Assembly: GCA_914767715.1 (NCBI GenBank)
Contig: OU612065.1
Location: 3,534,001-3,598,000 of the forward strand
Direction: 5' to 3'
Length of the DNA: 64,000 nt
From: Membranipora membranacea
Lineage: Eukaryota > Bryozoa > Gymnolaemata > Cheilostomatida > Membraniporidae
The translations under genes were made by a program, and so were the position numbers. The notes below the pieces were generated by a model. It was not told where the DNA came from. It made no database searches and saw nothing but the letters and a program-made list of their open reading frames with translations. Position 1 is the stretch's first letter; the number at the start of each line of letters is the position of its first letter. Positions 38,748 through 51,290 of this stretch are shown piece after piece.

Positions 38748-40450
38748 TTATGTCTCAAATTTCAAAAATCCAAAGTGGCCCAATATCAGGTTAAATAATC
38801 GCTGACTGAGATGGACAACGGTAGCAGTTTTAGACTGTGACTGTATAGTTGTACCAGGAGAGTCTAGAATTGTCTTCAAGTTCCCATCATATCTACCCCA
38901 CGAGTAATGGAAGTGTTCGCTAGTTCTTATGTGGTTTGTTTTGAGCCTCTCCTGTAAGATCCCAAGATACGCATCATCTATCCAAAAAGGCTCTTCAACT
39001 TTGAACAAGGCTTTGAACTTGGGCAGTAAGTTTGATGTAAATGCTATGAAAAATCCAGCACAATATTCTGGAAAGTGTGTCCGGTGTGGTAAGAATCTGT
39101 AATCCAGCCCATAGAACTCAGTAGATACATTGCGGTTGATAAGCTTTTCAGGAAAGAAATAGCAGACTACGGAGTTTTCCTGTAGATTCTGGATCGAAAT
39201 GCTATGTTGAGTTTCCTTGTGAGCGGGTAATGGGATCTCATCGTTAGAAGGTACTACAATAAACTGCTTTAGCAATTCTGTTCGCAGTGCCAATGGGCCT
39301 AGCACTGGCCCTACTGTCGGGCCTCTTAGATGCAGTGTGTCTGGCTGTCTTGTTAGCAAGAATATCACTGTTTTAATCATGTTTGCAGGATTGAGGATAA
39401 TATCATCATCCAATCTTATAGCCAACTTGCTCATTCCACAGTAATCAGCTAAGAAGGTGATTGCTGAGATTAGCTTCGCTGTTTGATTTCTGTAATGGTC
39501 TGAAAAAGAAGCGGGTCAGCTTATGGTGATAAAAGATACTGTTTTTGTGGTTTCTATGTTTCAATTCCCAAATACAAACTGATGGAAGCCTCTCTTGACA
39601 TATTTAATTGATGCTAGTAATCTGGTTTGTGGTGACAATCAAGAAGGGTGGAATTTCCATGACCCGTAGTGATAGGCCAGGACTAAAAAATGATAAGGAG
39701 TTGTCCTCACATGGGAATGTAGCAGACGATTTTTGAACTATGATATTAAAAACGATACTACATGGTAAATATCGAAGCATAGATGTTTTGTCCTACTTGT
39801 TGTGTAAGTTTAGATACATCAAAGTAAAAACACATAAATAGTATGCTGACTACAAGTGTCTATATTTGCTTATTCATATTTCATTTAATAGTTATACACA
39901 ATCTAACCAACTAATGCCACCAAACACATACCTTCGTAGTCATTCTGAACGATATCATGATATTGTTCAAATTCATATTCTATGAGTGGTTGTAGTACTC
40001 GATCATACGGTCGACCAACAAAAAAGAGAGTCACTACCCGCAGATCAGGGGGCCAAAGTCTCTTGTTAGCAATCAGCTCTCTCAGAATTGGTCTGTGTGC
40101 TGTGCCATTGACTCTACCTTGTATCCAAACTACTATATCTGGTTTCTCTGAGATCAAACGGGCAGACATTGTATTAGATATGTAATTTCCATACCATACA
40201 TCTGAAATCTGGTTGACAAATGTGTGTAAGTTTTCAACTATAACTGAATAAAATGTATAATAATGACGTTTTACACTAACTTACAGGTATTAATAAATTG
40301 TCATACTATTATACTAATTTACTACTTACCACGATAGCAAATCCCAAAATCAGCAAGTAGGTAATCATATGAACTCTGCCATGAAATCACTGCACCAATA
40401 AAACCAAAGGCGATGACAAGCATGGGCTGCAATGTGGATATTGGTGACAT
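38748..40450 (-). CDS. Beta-1,3-galactosyltransferase-like enzyme (GT31)
   Basis: Minus-strand exons 40330-40450, 39932-40201 and 38748-39499 (stop TAA) give 380 residues in frame. Residues 1-9 are a short cytosolic tail, and about 9-24 (PMLVIAFGFIGAVIS) form a signal anchor, so it is a type II Golgi membrane protein. The catalytic domain shows the GT31 landmarks: DYEDHYRNQTAKL near 128-140 (usual pattern ED.Y.N.T.K), the metal-binding DDD at about 161-163 (AIRLDDDIILNP), then EYCAGFFIAF and WIDDAYLG, matching the YC.G and EDV..G blocks. The family adds galactose, GlcNAc or GalNAc in beta-1,3 linkage from UDP-sugars; donor and acceptor cannot be told here. It is transcribed divergently from the CCP gene, with 145 bases between start codons. 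Confidence 0.85.
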
Positions 40451-40595
40451 GGCATAAGTTTTAGCATTGCATTGCACAATATTATACTGACATCATCACC
40501 TTGTGCAAAACATAAAGCAATGGCTCAAATGAAGACATGGCGCATACATGAACAGCCTACATGCACTGTATACATTGATAGCTATGTAGTTAGCT
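40451..40595. promoter_or_regulatory. Likely shared promoter of divergent genes
   Basis: Only 145 bases separate the start codon of the GT31 gene (-) from that of the CCP-like gene (+). Unless 5' UTR introns push the true starts apart, both must be driven from here. No TATA box or other core element could be named with confidence. Confidence 0.4.
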
Positions 40596-42623
40596 ATGGG
40601 GATGGATAAATTAGTTACCGGAATGTTTCTGGTTATACTATCTGTTACTCCAGGAGAGACTACAAGCACCACTGCTGTTACCAATACGACACAAGTCTAT
40701 GAAATTACCTCAACTGATACACCAACTAAAGATATTTTCACACCCTGTGAGCACAACTCCCTCCTCCACTGTAAAGGAGAATACTGTGGTGCTGGTAGAA
40801 CAACCTGTAAAGTGCCTTATATAGGTAAGGAAAGTTAGGTAGTATGACTTCATTTTGTGTTTAGGCTTCAATCTATCTCCAATATTCATATATTGTCAAG
40901 AAAACGCAACCTAGTTTCAGAGGAGCTTCATTTATACAGCTAATGAATATGCCACTGTTGACTTTTATTCAACAAAATGTTTTTTTGTAATAATTCATAC
41001 TAGACTGATAGATAATATTGGCATTGAAAATAGTAATTAACATTTTTGCGTGTGGTCATTCTGTTGCTCAGGGGGGTTGTCTAATACGAATCGAAGGAGA
41101 TGATTCCAAAGTGTTTGGTAATTGATACTTACAAGGTACCCTTTTATTTTCAAATCTACTGATTTTACAGGAGGGTTAGGAGAATTTCGATTACCACCTA
41201 ATGGTGATTCAGTGACGACCTGTGTTGCTGAGGGACAGACAGTTGTCCTTATATGTGAACAAGGTAGAGAAATAATCAGCCAATCTGCTATGTCAGTACT
41301 TGAAATTGTCTGCCACAAAGGAAAACTGGACTTGTGGGATGTTGAACTTTGTGTGCCTGTCAAGTGTGACTTTCCTCGAGACTGGATGGAATTTACAGGT
41401 AACACATGATCGACAAAAAATCGACTGATAATATTCGCCTAAATGCATATATGAAAACCAGCATGAAGTGACACCATAGACCTACTAATAATATTATTAG
41501 TAGGTCTATGAGTGACACTGATGTTCTTCCAGAAATAATTGCAAATTTTTTTCTAACTTGATCGCCTTTCCTTTAGATAAAGATTACACTAAATCCTAAC
41601 GCCTTTTATCTCGAGTACGCAAATGTTGTAACAAATACAGCCATAAACAGAGGGAATACTGACATCATGTTAGGTCATATTTATATGCTTGTAATTATTT
41701 TCAGCCTAAAATGTGCCCATTGAGTAAGGGCGTCTTAAAAGTGAATCATTGGAAAGGGGAGAACAGCTCCACTGAAGGTAGTTGAGGTTGCTCTTTTGTT
41801 CTGTGGGATGGGGTGCATGTTCCGTACTGAAAACTGGGGGCTGGTGTAGCTGGATGTGCCATTTAGCTCCACTGAGACAAGTTCCTTATTTTGGTTTATG
41901 TTACTGACATTACTGACATTATTGAGAATAGAATACAAAAAAATACTTCTTGGATACTTAGATCTCTTAATTTCAGATTTAACAAAAGAAGAGTTTCCGA
42001 TGAAAGAATTCAAGTCATATCAGTATGGTAGTGTTATGAGCGTAAAATGCTGGCTTCCTGAAATGGGGTTCAACTGGGATTATCGAATAAAGTGTCAGGT
42101 TTGTTTGTTTGGTAATTTTTCATGTCAGCAAAGTGCAGCCAACATAAAATGAATTTTTTCAGAAGAGCACTGTGTAATTTGGGCCCATGTAATCCAAAAA
42201 CAATGCAGCTTTGTTTGTGTTTTGTGTAGATATTGGCTCCATCATAACCAATGAAGATCTATCTGTTATTAGCAAGTCAAATTGAGACCATAGGATGTTG
42301 ATTCCACGCTGAGTGTCACTTTGAGCGTGATCTAGATTTCAACCAACCAACCAACCATAAAAAGAAAGAGTCTAGATCCAATAACATTCAAATTCCTTTG
42401 TGTATTTTCTCAGAGTGACGGTAGCTGGTCTGGGGTCGAAGTACTCGCCAGGGACGATTGTCAGCAACCACATCCTGAATTAGATTTCTTACCAGAGAAT
42501 GCCGCACTTGTATCGAGCATCGAAAACAAAAGTATCAGCTTAAAAACGCAGCAGCAGCACCTTGTTTACGTAATCTCTTTGACCGTGACAGCTCTGAAAA
42601 ATCTTATAATGGTGTATCCGTAG
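40596..42623 (+). CDS. Secreted or anchored CCP/sushi-like protein
   Basis: Exons 40596-40824, 41171-41398, 41977-42098 and 42414-42623 (stop TAG) join in frame into 262 residues. The first 20 or so (LVTGMFLVILSVTPG) are a signal peptide, followed by a Thr-rich stretch. Exon 1 ends in a four-Cys block (CEHNSLLHC..CGAGRTTC). Exons 2-4 carry two Cys pairs in the spacing of complement control protein modules, the second ending in DGSWSGVEVLARDDC, which is close to the CCP signature C..DG.WSG..P.C. A hydrophobic C-terminus (LVYVISLTVTALKNLIMV) could be a GPI signal or a short membrane helix. Extracellular binding is likely; ligand unknown. A head-to-head neighbour makes a glycosyltransferase. Confidence 0.7.
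41475..41510. mobile_element. 36 bp perfect palindromic insertion with 8 bp target duplication
   Basis: The 18-base half CATAGACCTACTAATAAT is followed directly by its exact complement (no spacer). AGTGACAC stands on both sides (41467-41474 and 41511-41518). It is inserted in intron 2 of the CCP-like gene. Confidence 0.75.
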
Positions 42624-43182
42624 AAGTCCCTCGTACAAACACGATTATATCGTGTTGGGGAAGACAACTGCCTTTAGAATGTTTTGTTCATAAAGTATAA
42701 TAATATAAGTAAAAATTTGACCAGAGTTACATTATGGTCGCCCATTACAAAGAATGTATTTTTACATGCTGGCGCTGAAAACTGAAAATGTTCTGATTGG
42801 TAAATAAAATGCTGTCTTGTGAATTGAATTTAAATGTGTTTTGATATTATGTCACACTGTTATTTCAGTTAGAATAAAAACAGGAATTTTGATACGATGT
42901 ATTGTATTTGCTAGTTTAAGTATGTTGCTTTGATACAATCACGAGTTGATCTAAGGTTATGAATGAGGTGAGGTGTACAATAACCCTCCCCTTATTACAA
43001 AGAGTTTAACCTATTGATTCAGATGTTTGACCCAATGAATTGTGCACAGAGTTCTCATTACGTTCCATACATCTGTTTGACCAACTCAGTAAAAATGTTC
43101 AACTTTGGAAAGTGAAATGCTGGCAACTACTCCAAGTCTGATTCTGTAGCAAAAGTTATTCTGATACTACAGTAATAGTACA
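42624..43182. other. Intergenic, 3' UTR of CCP-like gene and promoter of next gene
   Basis: No coding or repeat feature is seen beyond AATAAA-type hexamers, for example near 42804 and 42874. Confidence 0.4.
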
Positions 43183-44731
43183 ATGGCGGACAACGCAGTC
43201 ACAACCTACCACTCTTTCAACCTTGACTTATCACGCTTGAACCAGGTAGGTAAACTGGGTGTTTGAAATTAATGTGTAATTCCTCCTCGTTGTTTGACAA
43301 AAAAGGAAGAAAATACAAATATGGTGTTATATCTGTAAGCAGATTTAATTTAATACCATCTCTATCTGTCATGTGGTCATCTTGTCCCCTACATAGTGCT
43401 GCTAAGTCACAATGTCATTTAATTTTTGTTCAAGAAGTCAGAAATGAAGAAAAGCTCTCGATCCTTCAGCAATAAGAAAGATGGGGGATCCCTGCAATAT
43501 GGGACAGACTTCAACATACAAAGTAGCTGGGTCAGCAATGGAAAAATTGACATGCTGCGAGAGTCTATGTTATCCTACTCGAAAAAGATGAGCGACATAC
43601 GACGTATTAGAGGGATTCAAACTCTGAAACAGACTGCAATGCCGTCACAAAGTACTAACTCGCTATGGATAAATATGAGTAAAGGATCAGTAGATATAAA
43701 CACTCTCGACGATGGATCGTTAAGACGGAGTTATCCTCCAAACCAACCGGGTCGAGTTTCCCGCTCGCTTGGTACTATAAAACTTGAACCATTACTTGGT
43801 AGTCAGAAGGCAATTAACAATATAAATGTTGAGAAGAACTGGTCATTACATACTCAGAAATTTAAGAAAGAGCACCAGATTACAGAACACCAAAACCTAC
43901 TGTCTCAGGTAAAGTTAAGTTTAATCTCAAGTTTAACAGGAATATTTCCAGTAGATTCTGGCAACCAACACATGTACTAGCATAACACACAGCACTATGT
44001 TCTTAAAAGTGATCAGTTTATCAATGATGGAGACGGAAAAAAACATCCCTATAGCCTAATCAGAGCAAGCAAAAAGAACCAATTGATGACATTTTACTGC
44101 ATTGTTGGAATGGAATCTATTGGAAACTGTTATCACCATAGCTGATCTTCATATCCTGTTTTTCTATGTCTATTTTTAGCCACCAGAGAATGAGCCATTG
44201 AGAGTAAAGCACATCACAGTCACCATAACCATCCCTCCACTAGAGACAGAACCAGAGGAAGATGAAGAACACATTGAACCAGAACCGCCAAAAAAGAAAC
44301 TTTTACCACTGGGTAGTGGAAGAGCACGACCTCGAAAGGCTAAGAGGATGACGATCGCCCGCCCTTCTCTCCATTCTATAGATGAGAATCAGTTTGAACC
44401 TGAAGTGAATGACAATCAGGAGAGCATTGAACATGAGTACAATCATCTGTTATCTGATGTTCACAAGTCCCACGAGATCATGCTTCAGCAAAAACGAAAA
44501 ACTGTGGCCCTCCTCAAGCAAACAAACTATGCCCAGCGCAGTAACCAACAGAACAGAAAACTAGCCATGGCTGCTCTTGCAAAGCGTAAACTACGACAGC
44601 TCCCACCTATACCTACAGGCAGACCATCATTCAGATACACAAACAGTAAAAACAGCAGCAGCAGCGACAGATCGCTGTTTTCGGACTCCTACACATACAG
44701 CACATACACTGATCCTAACTGGGCCGAGTAA
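43183..44731 (+). CDS. Unrecognised 362 aa charged, probably intracellular protein
   Basis: Exons 43183-43245, 43435-43908 and 44180-44731 (stop TAA) join in frame into 362 residues starting MADNAVTTYHSFNLDLSRLN. No signal peptide or membrane helix is seen. Exon 2 is Ser/Lys-rich and begins KSEMKKSSRSFSNKK. Exon 3 has an acidic patch (ETEPEEDEEHIEPEPP) followed by a basic one (GRARPRKAKR), then a helical Gln/Lys-rich stretch (HEIMLQQKRKTVALLKQ) that may form a short coiled coil, and a Ser/Tyr-rich end (SDRSLFSDSYTYSTYT). The mix of charged patches suggests a scaffold, cytoskeletal or ciliary protein, but I know no family for it. Intact reading frame over three exons and clean splice sites argue that it is a real gene. 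Confidence 0.7.
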
Positions 44732-45339
44732 AAACTCATCACACTTCAACTGGAGCGCATTAACACTGTGGCAGGTTTAGCTATTCTAGAAGTGCGATCA
44801 AGGATTACCATTTATGAGATTTTAGCAATTGGTGAACATTGTATTGTGGTGCAGCTGTTGAACATATTTTTGAAACCGTAAAGTATTTTAATTGTGTAAA
44901 TACAACTTACTACCATCAAAGGTTGAAAGGGGTCTTCAAAACAGAAATTTTCTAACAATGCTCAAACGTATTGAATATGAATTTATTTGGCACATTGAAA
45001 GAGTTCACGAGAACACAGTAGGCTTCAATGGAATTTTGGCAATGATCCGATCAAATCAAATGTACCCTAAAATAACTAGCTGCCATAATGTTTGTATATC
45101 ACTGTTGAACAGAAGCTCAAGGTTATAACCTGTCTAATATAAAAAAAATCATTGAAAAATAGCTTGAAAGTTAATCTCAGAGCAGGAAGGCCATATAAGT
45201 ATCACGGTATGGTACAGGATTATCAGGACACAGTGACACCTGATGACTGGTACGTTTTGTTACGGTGGCAAAATTATTAGGCAATAGAATAATCTTGTAG
45301 CCTCAAAGGTCAATGATAACTGATAATATTTGGTCCTAA
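44732..45339. other. Convergent intergenic gap
   Basis: 3' UTRs of the 362-residue protein gene (+) and kynureninase (-) should lie here. Nothing else is recognised. Confidence 0.4.
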
Positions 45340-48300
45340 TTAACCTGAGTTAGGTTGTGGTGATTGAGGGGCAAGTTTGGTCATGATTTTCTGTAAGGTC
45401 TGAATGAAACGATATACGTCTTCGTAGGAGTTGTAGATGTGCTTTGGAGCTATTCTAATCACTCTCGGCATTCTCTCATCGCACTGTCAAAAGCAAAATA
45501 CAAATTACACAATTATATCATCTCAGGGTTAGCAGGGTGAATTGTTATTCAAACCCTATTAGTGCCCTATCTTATGTTCTAAAGGATGATGACATAGGAC
45601 TCTAGTAAATCTGATTTTGTTTCAACTTATCATCAATTCAAATACTTTTATAAAATCCCCAAATTCAGCTTTTGATTCCTTTAAGAGTTCGCTTGGTCTA
45701 ATACAAGGAAGTTGGTGTTGATTGTTTAAAAATCTTATACATATTCTTGAAGAATCCAAGCCTCAACATTAAATATCATGGTTTGGGAAAGCTTTCAAGT
45801 TAGTGACTGAAAATTTCAACAAATATCTAATTAGCAAAAATTTATGAGGCAGATGATAATTTCAAAACTTTATTATAAAGCCAGGAAAGTTATGCATTAA
45901 ATCACTTAATTTTGTTATAACTCTCAGATAAAGTTGATTGTTGCTATTCAGTCATGACATTCAGTCAATGACAGTGCATAAACAATTTATATAAATAACT
46001 CCATCTGTGGCAGGGTAGATGATAAGGCATATTGTTGGTGACTATCTTAACAGATTCTATGAGGCCAAGCAAGGTATATGCCCAGCAATCATATTTTTAT
46101 GGCCCAGGAAACGCGTTTATTTCATTTCTGTGTTACTTGGAAAATATACAGTTTGACATCATGCAACTAATTATATCTACACACTGAGGTATAAATTAAT
46201 CATATCAATGTATCTATATTGTCAGCAAAGTGGCATACAAAGCTGACATACAAAGCTGACATACGGTAACTCACCACGATACCATGTTTGGCGATATATG
46301 AGAATATGGTGGATACATCGATTGAGAAGCAGAGAGATAGCTGACAGCCTCTTTGATTAGGGTCAGTTGGTGTGAATATATCTATATAAGGATCATTACC
46401 GCTCTCCTTACTAAAGTGAGACCGGATCAGATACTCCAGATATCCAGTCAAAAGACGAGATTTTACATTTAGCTTCTCAATACTTGTTTTACTGTACACC
46501 TAAAACATTTATAAGAACAGTATAATAAGTAAAAACCATGGCAGCCTTCCTAGATCCGTTAGGGAGTAGTTTTATGCATTTTTGTGCCTTTTTTTTATAC
46601 TGATGCCATGCTTTGACATAACTATAAGACAAAAGATACACCATAATGGATCAAGTATCAAGTAATCGAGGAACATAAATAGTTCTTACATTTAGGGCAC
46701 CTTTAAGAGAGGCGCAGTCCAGACCAGCAGGATTACTTAGCCTGTAGCCTCTTACTCCTGGAATCAGGTCCATATCTACAACAGACAGGCCAACATAAAT
46801 ATATAGTGCATCCTTTTATTTTATGGTAGGATACAAAAATATTCTATTTAATTGAATTATAAAAATAGTAATAAATAAGAAGTTAATATCATGAGACAGA
46901 GAAATAGAAAAATGGAATGACTAATAAAATATTAAAACTTATGAATTGATAAGTCACAGATTATTCCTTACTGTTATCCATCTGAAATCTTGTATCTCTG
47001 TTATGTCCCCACCAGCCATGGAGTTTCGGTTTGATTGTATGCATATGTTTCTCATGTATGAAAGCTCCGGCTATACATCCTGCTCCGCCACATAAATACT
47101 AAATCATTGGTCATCATAAATAAATAACTCAATACACAATGTGCAATGTGAAAAGGGAAAGAATCGATCTCACAACAGCCATGATTTTACTGGGTGATAT
47201 TAGAGTCATTTAGGTGTTGGTGATAGCATAGCTCATAACATCTTGAGACAAGGCTCATCTCAATCATACATCGGATTGGATCAATAAAATACCTTGTAGG
47301 AGCACCAGCAAGCAAAATCCACTCCCCAGTCATGAAGTTTAAGAGGAACATTGCCCACAGCATGGGCTAGATCAAATCCAACCATAATACCCTAAAACAA
47401 AAAGGGTTAAATCAGAGGCGTTAAAATATATGAACACAGATGACATTCACTGACATAATCAATGTCAAGAAACATCAAAGGAGAAGCAAAATACAGAAAA
47501 GCCTTGTCACATATCTGAGCAAGACTATTTTTAATATCATAAATCAACTTATATCTAGAGCATGATAGATGTTCACCTTTTTGTGAGCAGCTTCAGTAAT
47601 AGCTTGCATGTCAAATCTCTGACCAGTATAGTACTGTACCCCACTTAGCATGATGAGGGCTATAGAGTCACCCTGATCTTCTATACAGCTCAGGATATCT
47701 CCCATCTCCAGTGTCTCCTTTCCCTGAATAAACATAAGAAAAAAGTATTTTAACTTGAGCCTTGCTCGTATAATTTTCAACAATTTTTAAGTAGTTCAGA
47801 AAAACTTACAAATTAGGGACTTTTTTAGCTCAAAGCCTCTGCATATTGTGACCGTTATAACAAGGGCCAAAACTATAAAATAACTCAAGACCTTGTCGGC
47901 TGTATACAGCAACTGAAGGCGGAGCTGTTTGATATGTTTATTGTCATGACTGTTAAGACATAACGTAAAAATACAGCATGATATTAGATGCAGGTAAAAG
48001 TGTCAAAGCACAATGGATACAATGGAGACATGAGATCTGCTGGTATCAGCCACATGCCTCTGCTACTCATTTTCCAACCCTGACATCAATCAATCAGACC
48101 GATGAATGATGTGTGATACAATACACTCAGTTTGGCAGATTTGCCTTCATTTCAAACAGGGAGAATGGAATATCTCCCTTTTGTTCGGTATGCAGTCAAC
48201 ACAGCTAGCTAGAGGGGGAGCAACTCCAAACTTAGGGGAACTACATCAAACTGGATCCAGCAGGTAGGGTGGGATACTACTAGATCTAGGTTTCACTTAC

Positions 48301-50323
48301 CTCTCTTGGGGTGACACACAGCATACTAGTCTGAGGCTCAAAGCCCTTTAACTTGATTTGTGACTCAACTGCATACTAAAAAATGAGAAGGTATGGGTAA
48401 CATGAAATGCAATATTGCGGATCTGATTTTCCTTAGGTTTACAAAATAACCATCAAGTGTATTAAAACTTCCGTACAGCAGCACAGCATCAGCACACTCA
48501 GGAAGGGATTTCTGTATATCAGGACCAACTGGGTAGGTAAGTACACAATTGAAGAGCAGAACACCCATTTATGACTATTGTCAAACTGCCCCACATGTTC
48601 ATTGGGTGATCAAGTGCAACTGAAGTTGTTAACATCCTAATTCACCACAGAGATATTAGTTGACCACATCCTTAATTAAACCTAACACTAAATCAAAGAC
48701 TTCAAGACAAAATTATTAAGTAAGCACTGAATAAATGTACATCTTCAACATGTCACAAAGAGGTTACAGCTAGCTCCTGCCGACGTGATACATTTTAATA
48801 GCAGCATTTTCAATCTGAATCATCCGATTTTATAAAAGGACTGATGATACTTACGTGATCAGATGGAAAGGCCTTTGACTCAAGTAATATCTTGTGTCTG
48901 GTATTTGTTGGTTGGTAGAAAGACAGCTAAAGTAATGAGAAACATTTAATAACATACATTGGAAACATTATGATTTGATGGGGGCAAAAACTGGCAACAA
49001 CCACTTAGCTGCCAGACACATAATAGCCACCAAGATGTGGAACCACAATAATGATAATTATGAATGTTGAAGTTGAGTAGGTATCTGCTGCGTATTTATA
49101 ATAATTAAAGCTGAAACTGTAAAAGAGGTGAGGATTTCTGGTGATTGGCAGATTTGTTTTTATTTGTCCCACTGGCACATCATCCAGTCACAGGTTGAGT
49201 TAAATTATGAATATTTACATTAGAACCCTGCCTTACCATTAAGATATGCAGGTTAACTGTTAGACCATTCATTATAGCAACTTCCTCACGCTTTGCTCCT
49301 GAAAAGATTAAAAAAAAGTACCTCAATATGGCAGCTATATGTGATACAGAAGAACTGTTATGATAGCTAGATGAACTGTCAATCATAAAGTGTTGAGGGA
49401 TCTACTACAGCAACTACTTTAGCCACGCTAAACAGAAACAAAGAAAAAAGAAACCTTTCAAAGTTTAACAAGATCCTTGGTTTATGAGTTGTCCTCTCCG
49501 ACTAAGGTAATACTTGCCTACAATTGTAGCCACCTGCTCATCGACACAAAAATCAGCAGCTTCCCATGGGACTTCACCAATTGTGTGACCGTACACACCA
49601 CTGTAACAGTCAAAAATACAATTGAGCATCAAAAATTGAGTGGAAACCAACTCTATTCAGTAATACCAGAGATCAGAGATCTATCTATCTATAGTCTCCG
49701 GTTACACTGAAAACCATTGCTACTCATTGAGGCAGAGGTACTACATTTTTCTGGTGTTACCAATCAGTGCTAGAAATGATTAACTCATGAGAAATATCAT
49801 GGTGGTGAGAGTGCGCTAAATCAGCATGGCTTACTTACAACTTAGCCCAATCATCCATGGTTTTGCTGACTAATTCTCGACTTTCTTTTGCACACAAACC
49901 GAGACTGTTTCCACAAAAATAGATACTATCTTCTTCTGGATCCACAACATCAAGATCAACTGTAAAATTTACATTCAAATATTAATCCCTCAAAACATGC
50001 AATTAAATAGTTCCTATGGGATGAGAGAAATCCTTAGCGAAGAACATTGTTCAGCAGGACCGCACATACTGACGACGATAAGTGGTACAATACCTCTATC
50101 ATCAATGCATATGTCAAATGCAAAATATAAGCATCTTAGACATATATGTATAATACAGCAACTCACCTAGTGGTAGATCTTTCATTTTGGGATAGAAAAA
50201 CATTTGCCTTAGTTCATGATGTGGGTCTTGTTTGTCCATAGCAAGGGCAAACTCCCTCGAGTCTAAATCTAATTTCATGTCATTACTGAGACTTTCAAGG
50301 TCTGTCTTCAAAGATTCGTCCAT
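45340..50323 (-). CDS. KYNU: Kynureninase
   Basis: Twelve minus-strand coding exons: 50167-50323, 49839-49959, 49518-49600, 49237-49298, 48855-48926, 48301-48375, 47577-47723, 47293-47391, 46972-47098, 46690-46775, 46275-46499 and 45340-45483. They total 1398 bases, 465 residues, the same length as human KYNU. The enzyme is a cytosolic PLP-dependent hydrolase that splits kynurenine or 3-hydroxykynurenine into anthranilate or 3-hydroxyanthranilate plus alanine (tryptophan to NAD route). Landmarks: FCGNSLGL near the N-terminus, [32 protein letters not shown], and CWCSYKYLCGGAG, whose Lys carries PLP and sits on an exon junction (codon 47293-47295). WWGH, FQMDN, GYRLSNP and RGCQLS follow as in the family. 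An acceptor at 50346 just before the ATG indicates a 5' UTR intron. One intron uses a GC donor (see findings). Confidence 0.97.
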
Positions 50324-50884
50324 GACTCTACAAAGCGGAAAATCTGAAGAAACATACTCATACAATTATTGATTCATTTGTTTAAGTGACGATAATTTAT
50401 GAGAATCTGAAGCTTTTGCTTAAAATTCATCTGCCTGGTTGTAGTTGAATCGTATCTGGGTATCAGTATGATCGCATCCAGATACAACAAACAAAGTCGT
50501 CAGTTGCATCTTTAGGCTGAGATATACAAATTAGCACGCTATTCATGTATATCACAACATTTCCCCAGCTGCGACACCCGGGTGCAGGGTTAATCTCCCA
50601 AAGGTATCAAGAAATGAGTTATGTAGGCAGCAAGTATCTTCGGTTCATTGAAACGAATTCTAGCCGACACTCTACTACGATATTGTGGCACAGCCGCGCC
50701 CCCTGCTTCTCTAGTATAAAGTCTTGCACCTACTAATACTACTAGCCAGGCTGGTGTATGTTAGTATCTAACACAGCTAAATTCAGTCCCAGTAGAACGC
50801 ATAGCAGAGAGGCCCATGGCCAAGATGATCAACACCGTTGATACTAGACATCGACACCCAAAAAAATGGGTGGGTTATAGGACT

Positions 50885-50980
50885 ACTGCATTACCTGACT
50901 TTGCACTTTGTGTGGGTGGGGTGGGAAGGATGGAAGCTCACCCCTACCCACACAAAGCCCAAGAAGTCAGGAAATGCAGT
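50885..50980. repeat. Imperfect hairpin, about 40 bp arms
   Basis: CTTTGTGTGGGTGGGGTG (left) pairs with CACCCCTACCCACACAAAG (right), and outer segments CTGCATTACCTGACTT and AAGTCAGGAAATGCAG pair too. Right after it comes GATTGATACTGGACATTGG (50993-51011), a module also found at the 61-62 kb repeats. Confidence 0.7.
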
Positions 50981-51050
50981 CCATGGGTAGGTGATTGATA
51001 CTGGACATTGGCAAAATTAAATACAGCAGTGAGTAACAGTAAGTAACAGG

Positions 51051-51125
51051 CATAGGCATCTGGAGTTACAAGCATGTCCAGTGGTTGATACTCACTGGAC
51101 ATGCTTGTAACTCCAGATGCCTATG
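51051..51125. mobile_element. 75 bp hairpin insertion with 33 bp perfect arms and 8 bp target duplication
   Basis: The left arm 51051-51083 starts CATAGGCATCTGGAG; its exact complement fills 51093-51125 and ends CTCCAGATGCCTATG. The loop is GTTGATACT. GTAACAGG flanks both sides (51043-51050 and 51126-51133). Confidence 0.8.
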
Positions 51126-51225
51126 GTAACAGGCATGTAAATAAATGTACCAACTAGAATTACTAACTAATGAATGAAATAAATGTCGGTCCCGACCAAG
51201 ACGGGCCACCAAACACAGGACTACT

Positions 51226-51290
51226 CCCTGGCAATGTTTCAAACATTGCCAGGGCAAGGGGTTAGTCAAACATTGTTTGACTAACCCTTG
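51226..51290. repeat. Two adjacent short palindromes
   Basis: CCCTGGCAATGTTT and its complement make a 29 bp hairpin at 51226-51254. Directly after it, CAAGGGGTTAGTCAAAC and GTTTGACTAACCCTTG make a second at 51255-51290 with one unpaired G. No target duplication is visible. Confidence 0.7.

Noticed and set aside
49672..49706. CAGAGATC...TAGTCTCCG resembling the 26 bp palindrome at 23669
   Set aside because: The halves pair poorly around a TCTA repeat and the flanks do not match as a target duplication.
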